The notes under the pieces: generated by a model | Told to the model about the DNA's origin: nothing | The model's database searches: none | Seen by the model: the letters and a program-made list of their open reading frames with translations, nothing else | Shown: piece after piece, positions 33,448 through 44,100 of the stretch | Position numbering within the stretch: the first letter of the stretch is position 1 | Layout of the letters: every line of letters begins with the position of its first letter | Assembly (NCBI GenBank): GCA_003260075.1 | Contig: QLIY01000214.1 | Location: 89,954 to 153,953 of the forward strand | Direction of reading: 5' to 3' | Length of the DNA: 64,000 bases | From: Phallusia mammillata | Taxonomy: Eukaryota; Chordata; Ascidiacea; Phlebobranchia; Ascidiidae | Position numbers and translations under genes: made by a program

Positions 33448-36400
33448 TTACCATCTCTGTAGAATGTACTTCTTTCCAATTTTGACGCTCGCCGCTTGGT
33501 GGTGCGACATGACATCACAATGGCCTTCTGTATCCATATTATTCCATAACAGTGCTTTGCCCTTTTTCGGTTTGATTTTAATGCCAAGTTCTAAAAATAA
33601 ACATGATTTTTCCATGTTTGTCCAGTTTTCTGCTGAAGATGTTAACTTGAGAGAAAAATCACAGCACACCAGGCATAAGTGCTGCACCAATTCAAGCATA
33701 CCAATGCAGCAATGAATGACTGGGAAATCTAGTCTGTGGTGGGATTCAAACCCATGACAACAGCTATTCCAGGACTCTACCAACTGAACTACATAGGCTG
33801 GGTTGTGAGCATGTCAAAACACAAACACTTAGATTGTTGCATATGCTACACATCCAACTTTTTTGTAGTGGATCACCAGTTTAATTGCTGGCATAAAAGC
33901 TTCAGGGCTGATCCCAGTAATGATCACTTGTTCATAGTTGAGAAAAACGTCATTGGGATCAACAAGAACTTTGAGTTCAAGCAAGCAGTGTGTTGTTAAA
34001 AAAGCACAAGTGAAGGTAAAAAAGTAGTTTTTTAAACACTGTCATACTTTCTATTAAGGTTTATATATTTCTTACCCACTAAAAACAAGTTTCAAAATCG
34101 ATTATTATGATTAAAGACCTTTAACACTTAACTTGCCTGTTTGAAATATTTTATACTTACCATGTAGCTTGGGGGGGGGGTGTACAAGTGAAGGTAAAAA
34201 AGTAGTTTTACACTGTCATACTTCCTTTTAAGGTTTATATATTTCTTACCCACGAAAACAAGTTTCAAAATCGATTATGATTAACAAGACCTTTCAACAC
34301 TTAACTTGCCTGTTTGAAATATTTTATACTTACCATGTAGCTTGGGCAAGTAAGATTCATTTTAATGACAAAATCTCACATTGTGTTGGTAATATTTGTT
34401 CACACATGAAATATATACTTCACCTGTAAACTCTGTTTCTCCGCCCTTTACCACATCGTTGAGATAAACAAGAATTGTGGCATAACGATCGCGAGTGTCT
34501 GGATTCTCTATTGTGCAATCAGTGTGAAGTTTGTAGCCAACATTTTCAGGGTATGATGTTACCTGTTGAAAATTTAACGTTGGTGCAATTCCATACAAAG
34601 TACATTATATATCAAATGTAAAAGAATTGTCAAAATTTTTTGAAATAGACCAATTTTAACAAAATATTTTTTGAGCAATCTGTATTTTCACATGATACCA
34701 CATTTTAAAAATGTCAAAAAATTTTTCGTAAACGAAGTTGGTTTATTTCACAAAAAAAAGATACACAGGCTACATATGCAAAGAAAAAGTTTAGTTTGTT
34801 TCCAACCAAAAAAATTCACAGTAACAAGAGCGAGGAGAGTTTGGGGGGGGGGCTTTCGTAAACGAAGTTGGTTTATTTCACAAAAAAAAAGATACACAGG
34901 CTACATATGCAAAGAAAAGTTTAGTTAGTTTTGTTTCCAACCAAAAAAATTCACAGTAACAAGAGCGAGGAGAGTTTCTTACCTGAAATTTTCCCCCATT
35001 TCGCTGATCAAGTCCAGTATATTTTTCAACTTGCTCAGAGTACCTTGTTGAAAATGGGCTTTCACCAGGATAAAATGACGTACTTTTGCTCCAAAGCAAT
35101 TTTCCATCAAGTTTTGAGGATAGAGTTTCGTTCAAACAATAAGTACCTTGATAGAAATGGATACAAGTTTTTAGGGGAAGAACTATCAGGCTTAAAGGAA
35201 AAGAAAGTTTTGAAGTAATAACATTAAATATTTTTTGAATCAACTTGGAAGAAAATGTGCCCTAAGTTCCGTGTGTGGTTACACATACACACAAGCTCCC
35301 TGAGTACACTAAGGGCCACATTAGATGTGTACACTGTGGCCACACACCAGTTTATGCGCAGCATAGGTTTTTGCGTGGGCATACACACAAGCTCCCTGGG
35401 TACACTAAGGACCACTATGAGCAACATTAGATATGCATGCTGGCCAACACACCAGTTTATGCGCAGCATAGATTTTTGTGTGGACATACACACAAGCTCC
35501 CTGGGTATGCTAAGGAGTGCATGCTGTGGTCACACATCAGTTTATGCGCAGAACAGATTTTTGTGAATAGGCATAAACACATGCTATTATTATTATTTTT
35601 TTGGAAAAACTTTCTTTAGGTATTCTTCATGTCACTGTGAGCAACGTTAAACAGGCATGCTGTGGTGTTATTTGTCCATGTAATTCATAGTTTGTGCTGG
35701 ATTTTACTTAATGCCTAGCAAAGAATTTCTTGCATGCTATGATGAGCGAGAAATGCACAAATAGCTTGAAGTAAAAATTAGCAAACTGAGACTTTATTGC
35801 ATCACTGACAAAAACATGACAATCTTTCCAAATACATTCCCAAAATACACACATATTACACTTTTAAAAGAATTAGTTAAACTTGACTAGACATTTTTAA
35901 ACAGTTCAAAGCACCACATGGTCAAATACCTTCAGTAAAATCATTCTCGGAGACTTTGTTAACCCAAGAAATTTTAAAATGTTTCAGATATTCTTTCATT
36001 GTGGTTTCACCGCTGAAGCATATGATCGGGTGATGCTGTGAATGTTGTTTCACATGAGAGTCATGAGCTTTCATTAAACCATCACATTCATGAGGCGACA
36101 AAAAATCATCCATGGTGAAAATTCTACAAATAATCAAACAAAAAAATAAATTGTTTGCCTGCCACTGTACATTGGTGTAAAACTCAATTTTTAGGGGTAA
36201 CTATACAATTGATGCAATAGGTAACATTTAAAAAATAAAGTAATTAAAGTAATTACAGTAAGCCAGGCTTTTGAACAGTTTTTTCTTTTCATGAATCATC
36301 CACTATCACCAGTTTGTAATGTTCCATCGATATTTGATTCATTTATTGTTATGTAATAATAATTATGTAATTATGTGGGCCTGTTGCTGCTTACAATACA

Positions 36401-39271
36401 GTAGTAAGTGTGAGCTTGTTGACTTTAATGCGTTATAAAATAATTCGTTTGGTGTTCTGCAAGAATGTTTTTATGCATAAAGTGTTTAAAAAAAGTTAAA
36501 AAACACAGAGTGTGCTGCTAGTATTGGCTTGTGTAACTGCTACAGGAGTGATATGTATTACATGTTTACATTTACTAAGGTATATAGCTGTAATGTTACC
36601 TTGCAAGTTTAAACAAACACAAAACAGACTGCAATATGCCTGTCTATCAGATCAACATAAAAATTCAGGTATTTTATAAGTTTCAGTACCTTACATGAGA
36701 TGCAGTTGAATTCTTTGAGTATTTAATTTCTTTCCATTGTTTTGTAGCAGACATTGGTTGTGGTTTGATTGAGTTTTGTATGTGAACTTGAAAATCATCA
36801 TTCTTTTCTTGTTTCTCTGGACCTTTGTCTTGAAAAAGTATCAATGTCACAACATTTTGAAGCGTTTTTTCGACTGCTTGCAAAGGACATTACTTATATG
36901 TTAAAAATTGACATAAAATACCTGATTTGGGGGCCGTTTTTGACATCTTTTCATTTGAATTCATTTGTGTCTGCATAAAAAAAGAGTTACTACCAACATA
37001 CAATGGAATAATGTGAATCATTTATGACACCAAGATTCATGTGATGATTGTGTCTTTATAAAGTCCAATTAGATCAGCTTTTCTGACAATTCAACATAAA
37101 TATCCACAAAAAGTTTAAAAATACCTTTTCCTCGATAGCAGGACCAGCACCTGATGGCTTTTTGAGATTTTTTGGCATTTCTATGTGCTTTACATCTTGT
37201 GGGTACGAATCAAGTATTTCATTTTCAACTTCTGGTGGTAGCTATGACAACAATAAATCTGGGCTCGTGTGATAAAGTATTGACTTTCATAAAGATTGAT
37301 AGTTTACTCTTATTAATGCAATCAGAAAAAATATTTGGCCATGATAAAGTTGTTGATACAAATGTGTAGTAAACTCATTGAGGTTTAGTGTTTCCAAAAC
37401 ATAACATTTTTCAAAGCAAAACAATTTTTACAATACTTAAAGAATGCTAACTTCCGATACATACTAAAACCATTAATAGTAGTGTTGGTTACTTTGTTTT
37501 GCCACATAACTACAAATGTTTTGCAAAAAGGAGTCAAATTTTTGGTAATAATTTTGTGTCAATATCAACTACCATTGAGTATTTTGGTATTAGCAGATAT
37601 TATAACAATTTGATTCCTAATTTGCATTTGAAACCAGTGGAAAATACTGTCAATAAACAATCCATTGTACTTTTTTTATTGAAGGCTGTTTGGTATAAAA
37701 TGTTAAACTTCACTCAATTCAAAGAACATGCCTATACAATGTGCAACCATTTGTTAAAGTAAACAAAAACGGTCAAAATGGGAAACATGGTAACAATTTT
37801 GCTGAAAATTGTAAGAACCAAAGTCTTAAAAAAAATTATAACTACAATCTTACATATAATTCTCAAAAAACAGAACATAAGATAAAATAAAAGACATCAG
37901 GCATAAACAGATTTCCATATGGAGCATAGATTATGAGAACAAAAGCTTGTTACAAGACAGGATACAGCTGCTTAAAGACAGGATGACAATATAGGAATGA
38001 GAGGTCCACTTACCTCACTAGATGTAGAGACTCCTCTCCAATACAGAAATCCTGCCCCAGCCAAAATATAGATGATGACAGCCAAAAACAGCTTGTTACG
38101 AATTTTGCTTCGTGTCTGCCAAAATAATTGATATAAATGACTTGCCACATGGGAAGGCATATGAGGCCTGCTTGATGCTGTATGATGTCCGTAAAAGACA
38201 TGGCACACTATGATTTATTACACAAACAACTGCCACAATTCAATTTTAACTTTCAAAATATCATAACATTAATTTGTTCTTAGCACAAGGTTATTAATAG
38301 TTGGAATGAAACTTTGAACAAAGAACTAAATTATAAATCAAATTATAAATCCACAAAATTTTGGTTTAATTTATTAACACTTTTTTATTTTAGACTGTGA
38401 AATATTGTCAACAGTTTGTTTAAAACTCAATACAGACTGTAACTGATATAAGTGTTTCACATTTTTACAAGCTTATTTTAGATTGAAAAACACTATTTGT
38501 ACAATTATTAACTTAGAAATGCCACCTAACAATAAACAAAACTGCCAGCATATTTAGTGGTTGAACATAATACAAATTTCTTGCTACAAAATGTGTTTCA
38601 ACAACCGAGGTACTAAAATATATGTCTTTTGTTTAGACAGGTGTTTTTTAACCCGGGTTCAATTGAGCCCTGAATTTATTATTCCAAGGTTAAATTCAAA
38701 TCAAGAAATTAAGTGGAATTAGCTGTGTTTGACTAAATGTTAGAGATTTATATGTAGTTCTGCTTGTTCATAAAAGTTAAGAACAACTGGTTTGGCCACT
38801 TTTGTCCTTTAAAGAATTATCTGTTTTTAAAATCTTAGTGTGTTTTGATAGAAATGTAACTATGTTTTCTTCGGACTATATTTTTCCCAAGGTTTTTAAT
38901 CAATTCTAATTGTGTATTTAGTATCAATGCATAGGATTTCTATGACTACCACATCTTAAGGTTGTCATTCCAGTTTAAACAGTACAAGCATTGACTTTTT
39001 ACAAAATTGCAGTAATTGCTACAAAATAGCCAAAATGCAAACAAAAATCAACACTTAAAGTGGAATGATGCACTTAATATACTTAGACCGAAAGGTTGGA
39101 TAAAAAAGTTACACTAACGGATATATTTACCATGTCTTGTGCTGCAAGTCCGTGTAGTTTCTTTTGCTTTTGTTTTTTCTTCGACGCAACAGTTTGTGTA
39201 GGATTTTTGTTGTTATTATTTCCACTTGATTTTTGGGGACTCGCATTTTTTCGCTTGGTGAGCGATGCCAT
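33448..39271 (-). CDS. membrane-anchored prolyl 4-hydroxylase-like 2OG-Fe(II) oxygenase
   Basis: Nine minus-strand exons: 39131-39271, 38014-38115, 37125-37241, 36922-36970, 36690-36828, 35930-36123, 34983-35146, 34424-34562, 33448-33590, giving 395 residues in consistent phase. A basic Lys/Asn-rich N-terminus is followed by one hydrophobic segment (LFLAVIIYILAGAGFLYW, about 56-73), so a type II membrane protein with a lumenal catalytic part is likely. A polar linker leads to a P4Hc double-stranded beta-helix domain with iron ligands His315 and Asp317 (KLHTDC) and His379, and the 2-oxoglutarate Lys389 (GKKYILQRW). YATILVYLNDVVKGGETEF is the typical core. The frame ends right after the last Trp. 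Which of the P4HA, P4HTM or algal-type branches it belongs to is not clear; no EF-hand insert is present, unlike P4HTM. Confidence 0.88.
33722..33945 (-). mobile_element. tRNA-derived SINE within the oxygenase gene
   Basis: The minus strand of 33728-33802 has the tRNA-like head with GTAGTTCAGTTGGTAGAG and GGGTTTGAATCCC. The flank at 33898-33920 has the tail GCTTCAGGGCTGATCCCAG on the plus strand. It lies in the last intron. Confidence 0.75.
34013..34345. repeat. intron duplicate across a G run
   Basis: 34005-34170 and 34183-34344 are direct near-copies around G at 34171-34180, in the last intron of the oxygenase. No exon is involved. Confidence 0.8.
34720..34985. repeat. intron duplicate across a G run next to oxygenase exon 7
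   Basis: 34725-34842 repeats at 34853-34977 around G at 34843-34852. The second copy runs into the donor of the exon at 34983, so the coding exon itself is intact. Confidence 0.8.
35255..35585. repeat. minisatellite, about 100-bp unit, three copies
   Basis: CACACAAGCTCCCTGGGTA-type starts recur at about 35287, 35386 and 35489, each followed by CAGTTTATGCGCAG. Unit lengths of roughly 99 and 103 bases with considerable divergence. It lies in an intron of the oxygenase. Confidence 0.75.
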
Positions 39272-39460
39272 AATTTTTAAGTTTGTTGTAAAATACAGCT
39301 ACAAATTATACAACTAAAGTATGTGGTAACTGCTGTAACGAAAAATAAGAAAATAATTGCATGACAAAAAAATACTGTAATTATAATTAATTGACATTGC
39401 CTACAGCACTATAAAAAACAAAACAAAATGAGGCTGTTTTTTATTGGCACACTGTCAAAA

Positions 39461-40168
39461 TTATGACTTGCATTCATCTAATATTGCATTTGCTTTAAAA
39501 TGATTTTCTTTTAGAACCTCTAGCCCATTTTGTATGAATTGTTCATTTTCAACTACAGGCTTTTCTGGAGTTAAGTTTTTTGTTTCAGTTGCATTTGGTA
39601 AATCATTTTTTACTTCAGAAACATCACGCTTCGAAGGAGACAAATCAACAACCTCATTGAGTCTTTTGCAAAACAAACACGGACCATTTGCTGCCTGCCC
39701 TGCACAATGGGGCGATCGGTAAACAGTTTGGTATCGTGGCTTTTCTGCTGGAGTTTCGAAGACATCATATGAATAGCGTCTATGTACTATACTAAACTTA
39801 TTTGCATCAGTAACCTCGCTTAGACCACAGCAAATGTTGTTAAATGATTTCTCCGCAAATGCAAGGACAGTTTTCAGTTCATTTTTTGCAAGAGAAGGTA
39901 GCCTTGTATCAAGCAAAAGTCCTGCTACAATCACTTTGTACTCTAAGTTTGTTTTAACTATAACCTTAATGTCCGGGTCTTCGAATTCACTGCTATGTAT
40001 AGCAAAACAGATCCAGCCTTCATATTTGTGTAGAACCCATCCTGAAGAATTTGCGTACACTGAAAAAGCATCAATGACATCTTCCAAATTGATGTAGAGC
40101 CCACGTCGATGCTTGCCTGTCTTTTTCACAGCAACATTTGAATGGTGTCTCTTTATACCACTACTCAT
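39461..40168 (-). CDS. unknown single-exon protein, 235 aa, possible zinc knuckle
   Basis: I do not recognise this family. One frame from ATG 40168 to the stop at 39461. A basic start (KRHHSNVAVKKTGKHRR) leads to a compact mixed alpha/beta region (about 22-130) with LEDVIDAF, GWVLHKYEGWICF and DIKVIVKTNLEYKVIVAG. Then comes a Cys-containing segment, SPHCAGQAANGPCLFCKRL (about 152-170), that could bind zinc. The tail is Lys/Glu/Asn-rich and probably disordered. The complement of AATAAA lies at 39439-39444, shortly after the stop. It is on the same strand as the oxygenase and ends 190 bases before that gene's start codon. Lack of introns next to intron-rich genes raises the possibility of a retrocopy or a domesticated mobile-element protein. 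Confidence 0.75.
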   Translation of the reverse strand: MSSGIKRHHSNVAVKKTGKHRRGLYINLEDVIDAFSVYANSSGWVLHKYEGWICFAIHSSEFEDPDIKVIVKTNLEYKVIVAGLLLDTRLPSLAKNELKTVLAFAEKSFNNICCGLSEVTDANKFSIVHRRYSYDVFETPAEKPRYQTVYRSPHCAGQAANGPCLFCKRLNEVVDLSPSKRDVSEVKNDLPNATETKNLTPEKPVVENEQFIQNGLEVLKENHFKANAILDECKS

Positions 40169-41120
40169 GCTGCATTGAGTAAACTTGCATTACCTGACTT
40201 TGATACAAATACAGTGGATGGAAAACAGTCTTTTAGCTTTGTTACTTGACGCTTACCACATTTTGATTTTGTCACAAGTATCTATTACACCACGTTTGAA
40301 AACTACTTTTTTGTTAATAAAAACTACTCCTAAAATAGAAAACAATTACTTTTAATTGTAAAACAAAACAATCTTTAGTTCTATTTGAATAAGTACACCA
40401 GGTTTTAAAATTCCACTGTTTTTAAATGTTCAGTATTGGCGATGAAACACAATTTACAAAACACACAAAACATCTTGGAAAACATGGTCATTACATGATT
40501 GTTAGCAGAAGCCTTTCCTACGCCAAAAAAACACGTTTGACTATTTTGACCAAAATCTGCTAACATGGCGCACCAGTTATCGATGTCTGGCTGATCTTGC
40601 TATTTTCTTGAAATCATACCTTGCATCTTTTTGCTCACGAACGGTCACGATTCAACGCAAAAACACGACTAATAAAAAAACTCGTGCCACATGGAATACT
40701 AACACCGCGACTAAGTCAACTCTCTTACCTCCTGCAGTGTCAGTATTTTATTTTATTTTTTTACGCCAGGTGGGGACAAACGCATCGAAAGTGGGGATTT
40801 CATTTAGGGTCTTCCCGTGGTATTGTATTGGTTGGGAAATATTTATTTTAAATTACAAAAAGTTAATTTTTAACGGTACCGATGGGTTCCGAATGGCCTT
40901 TGCCCTTTGAAAGACGTTTATTTCTCTTCAAAAGCGTAGCGTGCTAACAGGCTATTGTACTTTTGGTTCCTTCCTATGTTCTAATATACAGGTATATTAG
41001 CACGTAGAAAATGTTGTTGTTTTTAAATTGGAAAATAAAGTTGATTCAATGTTTTTATTTGCAGATATTTACTTGACGTGGGTAAAAAGATGTTGTAATT
41101 CAGGCTTTGTTTAGCACAAA
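40169..41120. other. divergent intergenic region
   Basis: About 950 bases separate the unknown minus-strand gene from the plus-strand kinase gene, so both promoters should be here. I see no exon. The G+C content rises slightly at 40600-40750. Confidence 0.5.
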
Positions 41121-44100
41121 ATGATGAACAAGCCAAATGGTAAGTGACTAAGTGTGTCAATAAATGAGTTTGTTTATTCGTTTTAAATAAACCCCATGCT
41201 AAAAGATTAATCATAGCTTATTTATTGCTGTTATCAAGAAATGCAAAATATATTTAATTAAATGATAACATTTAAGAATATCTGCTTGAAATGTTGTCAA
41301 ATTTTATCTGTAGGCTGAAGAATTTATCTTCAAGAGGTATGAAGCTTTTGAAATCGATTGCATCGCTAATGATGAAACTGGAGAGTTGGGTTCTGGGTCA
41401 TTTGGAGTTGTCCGACTTGGTCGACATAAAAAACTTGGCAATGTGGCTTTAAAGTGTTTTCCAATTTCTGGTGGTCATCGTGAAAAGAAGCGACTCGAAA
41501 AAAAGTAAATATTTTACTTGATTTTACCCTCTCACAAGCAAATCTGAATAATAGTCACTTAACACTTTTAAATGCTCTAGTAAAAATATTTGTTGTTAAC
41601 TGCTATTGCTAGTTAAAATATGAGTAAACACTGAAAAATGTGCTATTTGTTTTAATAATAAGAAACTTAATTACAGGATTCTTGTAAGGTATTTGTTTTT
41701 CAATATTCTTTTATGTTGTGCAGAATCCAGCAAGAATTTGAGGTCCTTCAAAAAGCCAATCATGATAACATTCTACGAATGTTTGGTTGGAGTAAATGGT
41801 CCGAGGCGATGGCTCTCATCACAGAATACATGCGTGGTGGAAACCTCAAAGATTTACTCTTAGATGACATAGAAATATCACCTAAGTTAAGCCTCCGAAT
41901 GGCCTCAGAGCTCTCTACCGGGCTGGCTTTTATTCATAACCTGACAAAGGAAAAACGAGTGACCCACGGTGACATGAAACCGGAAAATGTTCTTTTAACA
42001 TATGATCTTCATTGCAAAATTGGCGACTTTGGCAGCGCAAGATTCAGCAGCTATACAGGGTCGTCAACTGCCACTCGCTCGAAACAAAGCATGGAATTTA
42101 CTCTTGTTTATGCTGCACCGGAGAGGCTTCAACATGGAACAGCTCGTGTTAAAAAGGAGCAAGATGTCTATAGCTACGCATTGATTTTGCATATGCTTCT
42201 CACACGTGGAATGCCTTACGAAGCAGATGTCGAATCATTTCTTGCTGCAATTTGTCGCGGGGAACGTCCAGAAACCTGGAAAATCGACGACCTAAAGAAG
42301 CAATGTGAACCCGATGACCTTATTATCATCGAGCTTCTAGAGCAAGTGATGAGAGAATGTTGGGAGCACAACCCAGAATTGCGACCTGACATGTTATCAG
42401 TCCGTGATGGCCTTCAGGACCGACTTCTGCAAGTTGATCCCGCTGAAATACAGCACAGTGTGAATGTTGCTGTTAAAGAGATGGAATTGCCACCAATTTC
42501 GTGGGAGGATGAAACCAAGATTCTTCTTACTGAATATTCTGTCATTAATCGCTCTTTTCGTCAAGGTTAGTAAAATATTTTAAAGCTTTAACACAGCTAG
42601 CTATTTTTTATAGTAAAGAGTAATGTATTATACACATATCTGTTTACAAGTCTTATGAGTAAAGTTAAGGGACACTCTTTATGGTCCTAGAGTTTGCGCA
42701 AATGCTAATGCAACAATTTGTAGTCAAAGTTACTGTTGTTATTCCATTTATTTTTAATGTAAGTTTCTGAAGCAGTATGCATTAGTTAGGCATATTGCAA
42801 AATCCCAATAGCAGCAGCAGTGGATTTTTGGTCTAAATATTTTTTTTGCATTCAAATTAGGGGGGGGGGGCTATTCCATTTATTTTTAATGTAAGTTTCC
42901 GAAGCAGTATGCATTAGTTAGGCATATTGCAAAATCCCGATAGCAGCAGTGGATTTTTGGTCTAAATATTTTTTTTGCATTCAAATTAGTAAAGCGTTGA
43001 GCTAAAACAACTGATATCAAATGCAGGCTCAGGAGGAAACATTCCTCAACACTTTGTTCCGGATTTTCCAGCAGTGGTTGAAGATCCTCCTGTCCCTGGT
43101 AAGTTTTCACACAGACGTGTGGTAGAGAGCACCACGAATGTCATGAATATGTAGTTTATGTTTTGCTAAGTGTCTAGTACAGGGGTGCACAACCTTTTAG
43201 ATATGACGGCCACTTGCAGATACTTTTTTCACCAACGGCTGCCTATGTATATGTGTAAGTATATAGGTAATGAGCGTACAAAAAGTCATACACATATTCC
43301 TGCTAGGTTTTTTAGTCTCATAAAATCTGTTTGGAGCAGCTTTGAAATCCAAACATATAATATGTAAGAAGTATTACTTATGTCACGACCGTCAGTACAT
43401 ATATTGTAGCATGTTCACGGCCGCAGGTTGTGCACCCCTGGTATAGTATCTACGCGATACTGTTTAAACACATGTTTATACACTTTGCTAAACAAACAAG
43501 TGGGGGGGGGGGGTTGTAGCATACATGTTCACGGCCGCGGGTTGTGCACCCCTGGTATAGTATCTACACGATACTGTTTAAACACATGTTTATACACTTT
43601 GCTAAACAAACAAGTGACATTTGTTTAAAAAAACTTAACACTTAAAAAGATGAAATTGCCAAAATGGAACAGATAAAATGCTTTCAATATAATAACTAAC
43701 AAGCTTCACCAAGAATTCACCATGATCACTGGTCTGCATTAAGCTTCAGGGCTGATCTCAGCTATTCATCTATGTCTTATCTTTGGAACTGTGATTGCAC
43801 AAATATCAACCACAGTGTGCTTTTAATAGCCTTTTTTTATTTCACAAGAAGCCTTAGTGTTTTTGAGTAAAAATTTACAGTTCCGAAATTATTTCAACTT
43901 TCATTGTTTATTTTAGTTCCTGAGTCATCAGTTTCAGTGACCCAACCACAAGATGCAAGTGTGATTGTACCTCAAGCTCAGGAAGCACCTGACAATGGTA
44001 ATTAAGTTGTTGACTCATAAAGCCATTATACATATACATTGTGCGACCGTTTTATGGTAGTTTCAGTCAAAGTCTTCCTTCCAAAACTGTATCCATAAAT

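Noticed and set aside
34100..34180. Micro-exon CTACATG with GTAAGT donor in the last oxygenase intron
   Set aside because: Direct splicing from 34424 to 33590 restores the conserved sequence and phase, so no exon is missing.
35255..35585. CRISPR-like array
   Set aside because: Units are about 100 bp, diverged and adjacent without unique spacers, in an intron of an animal gene.
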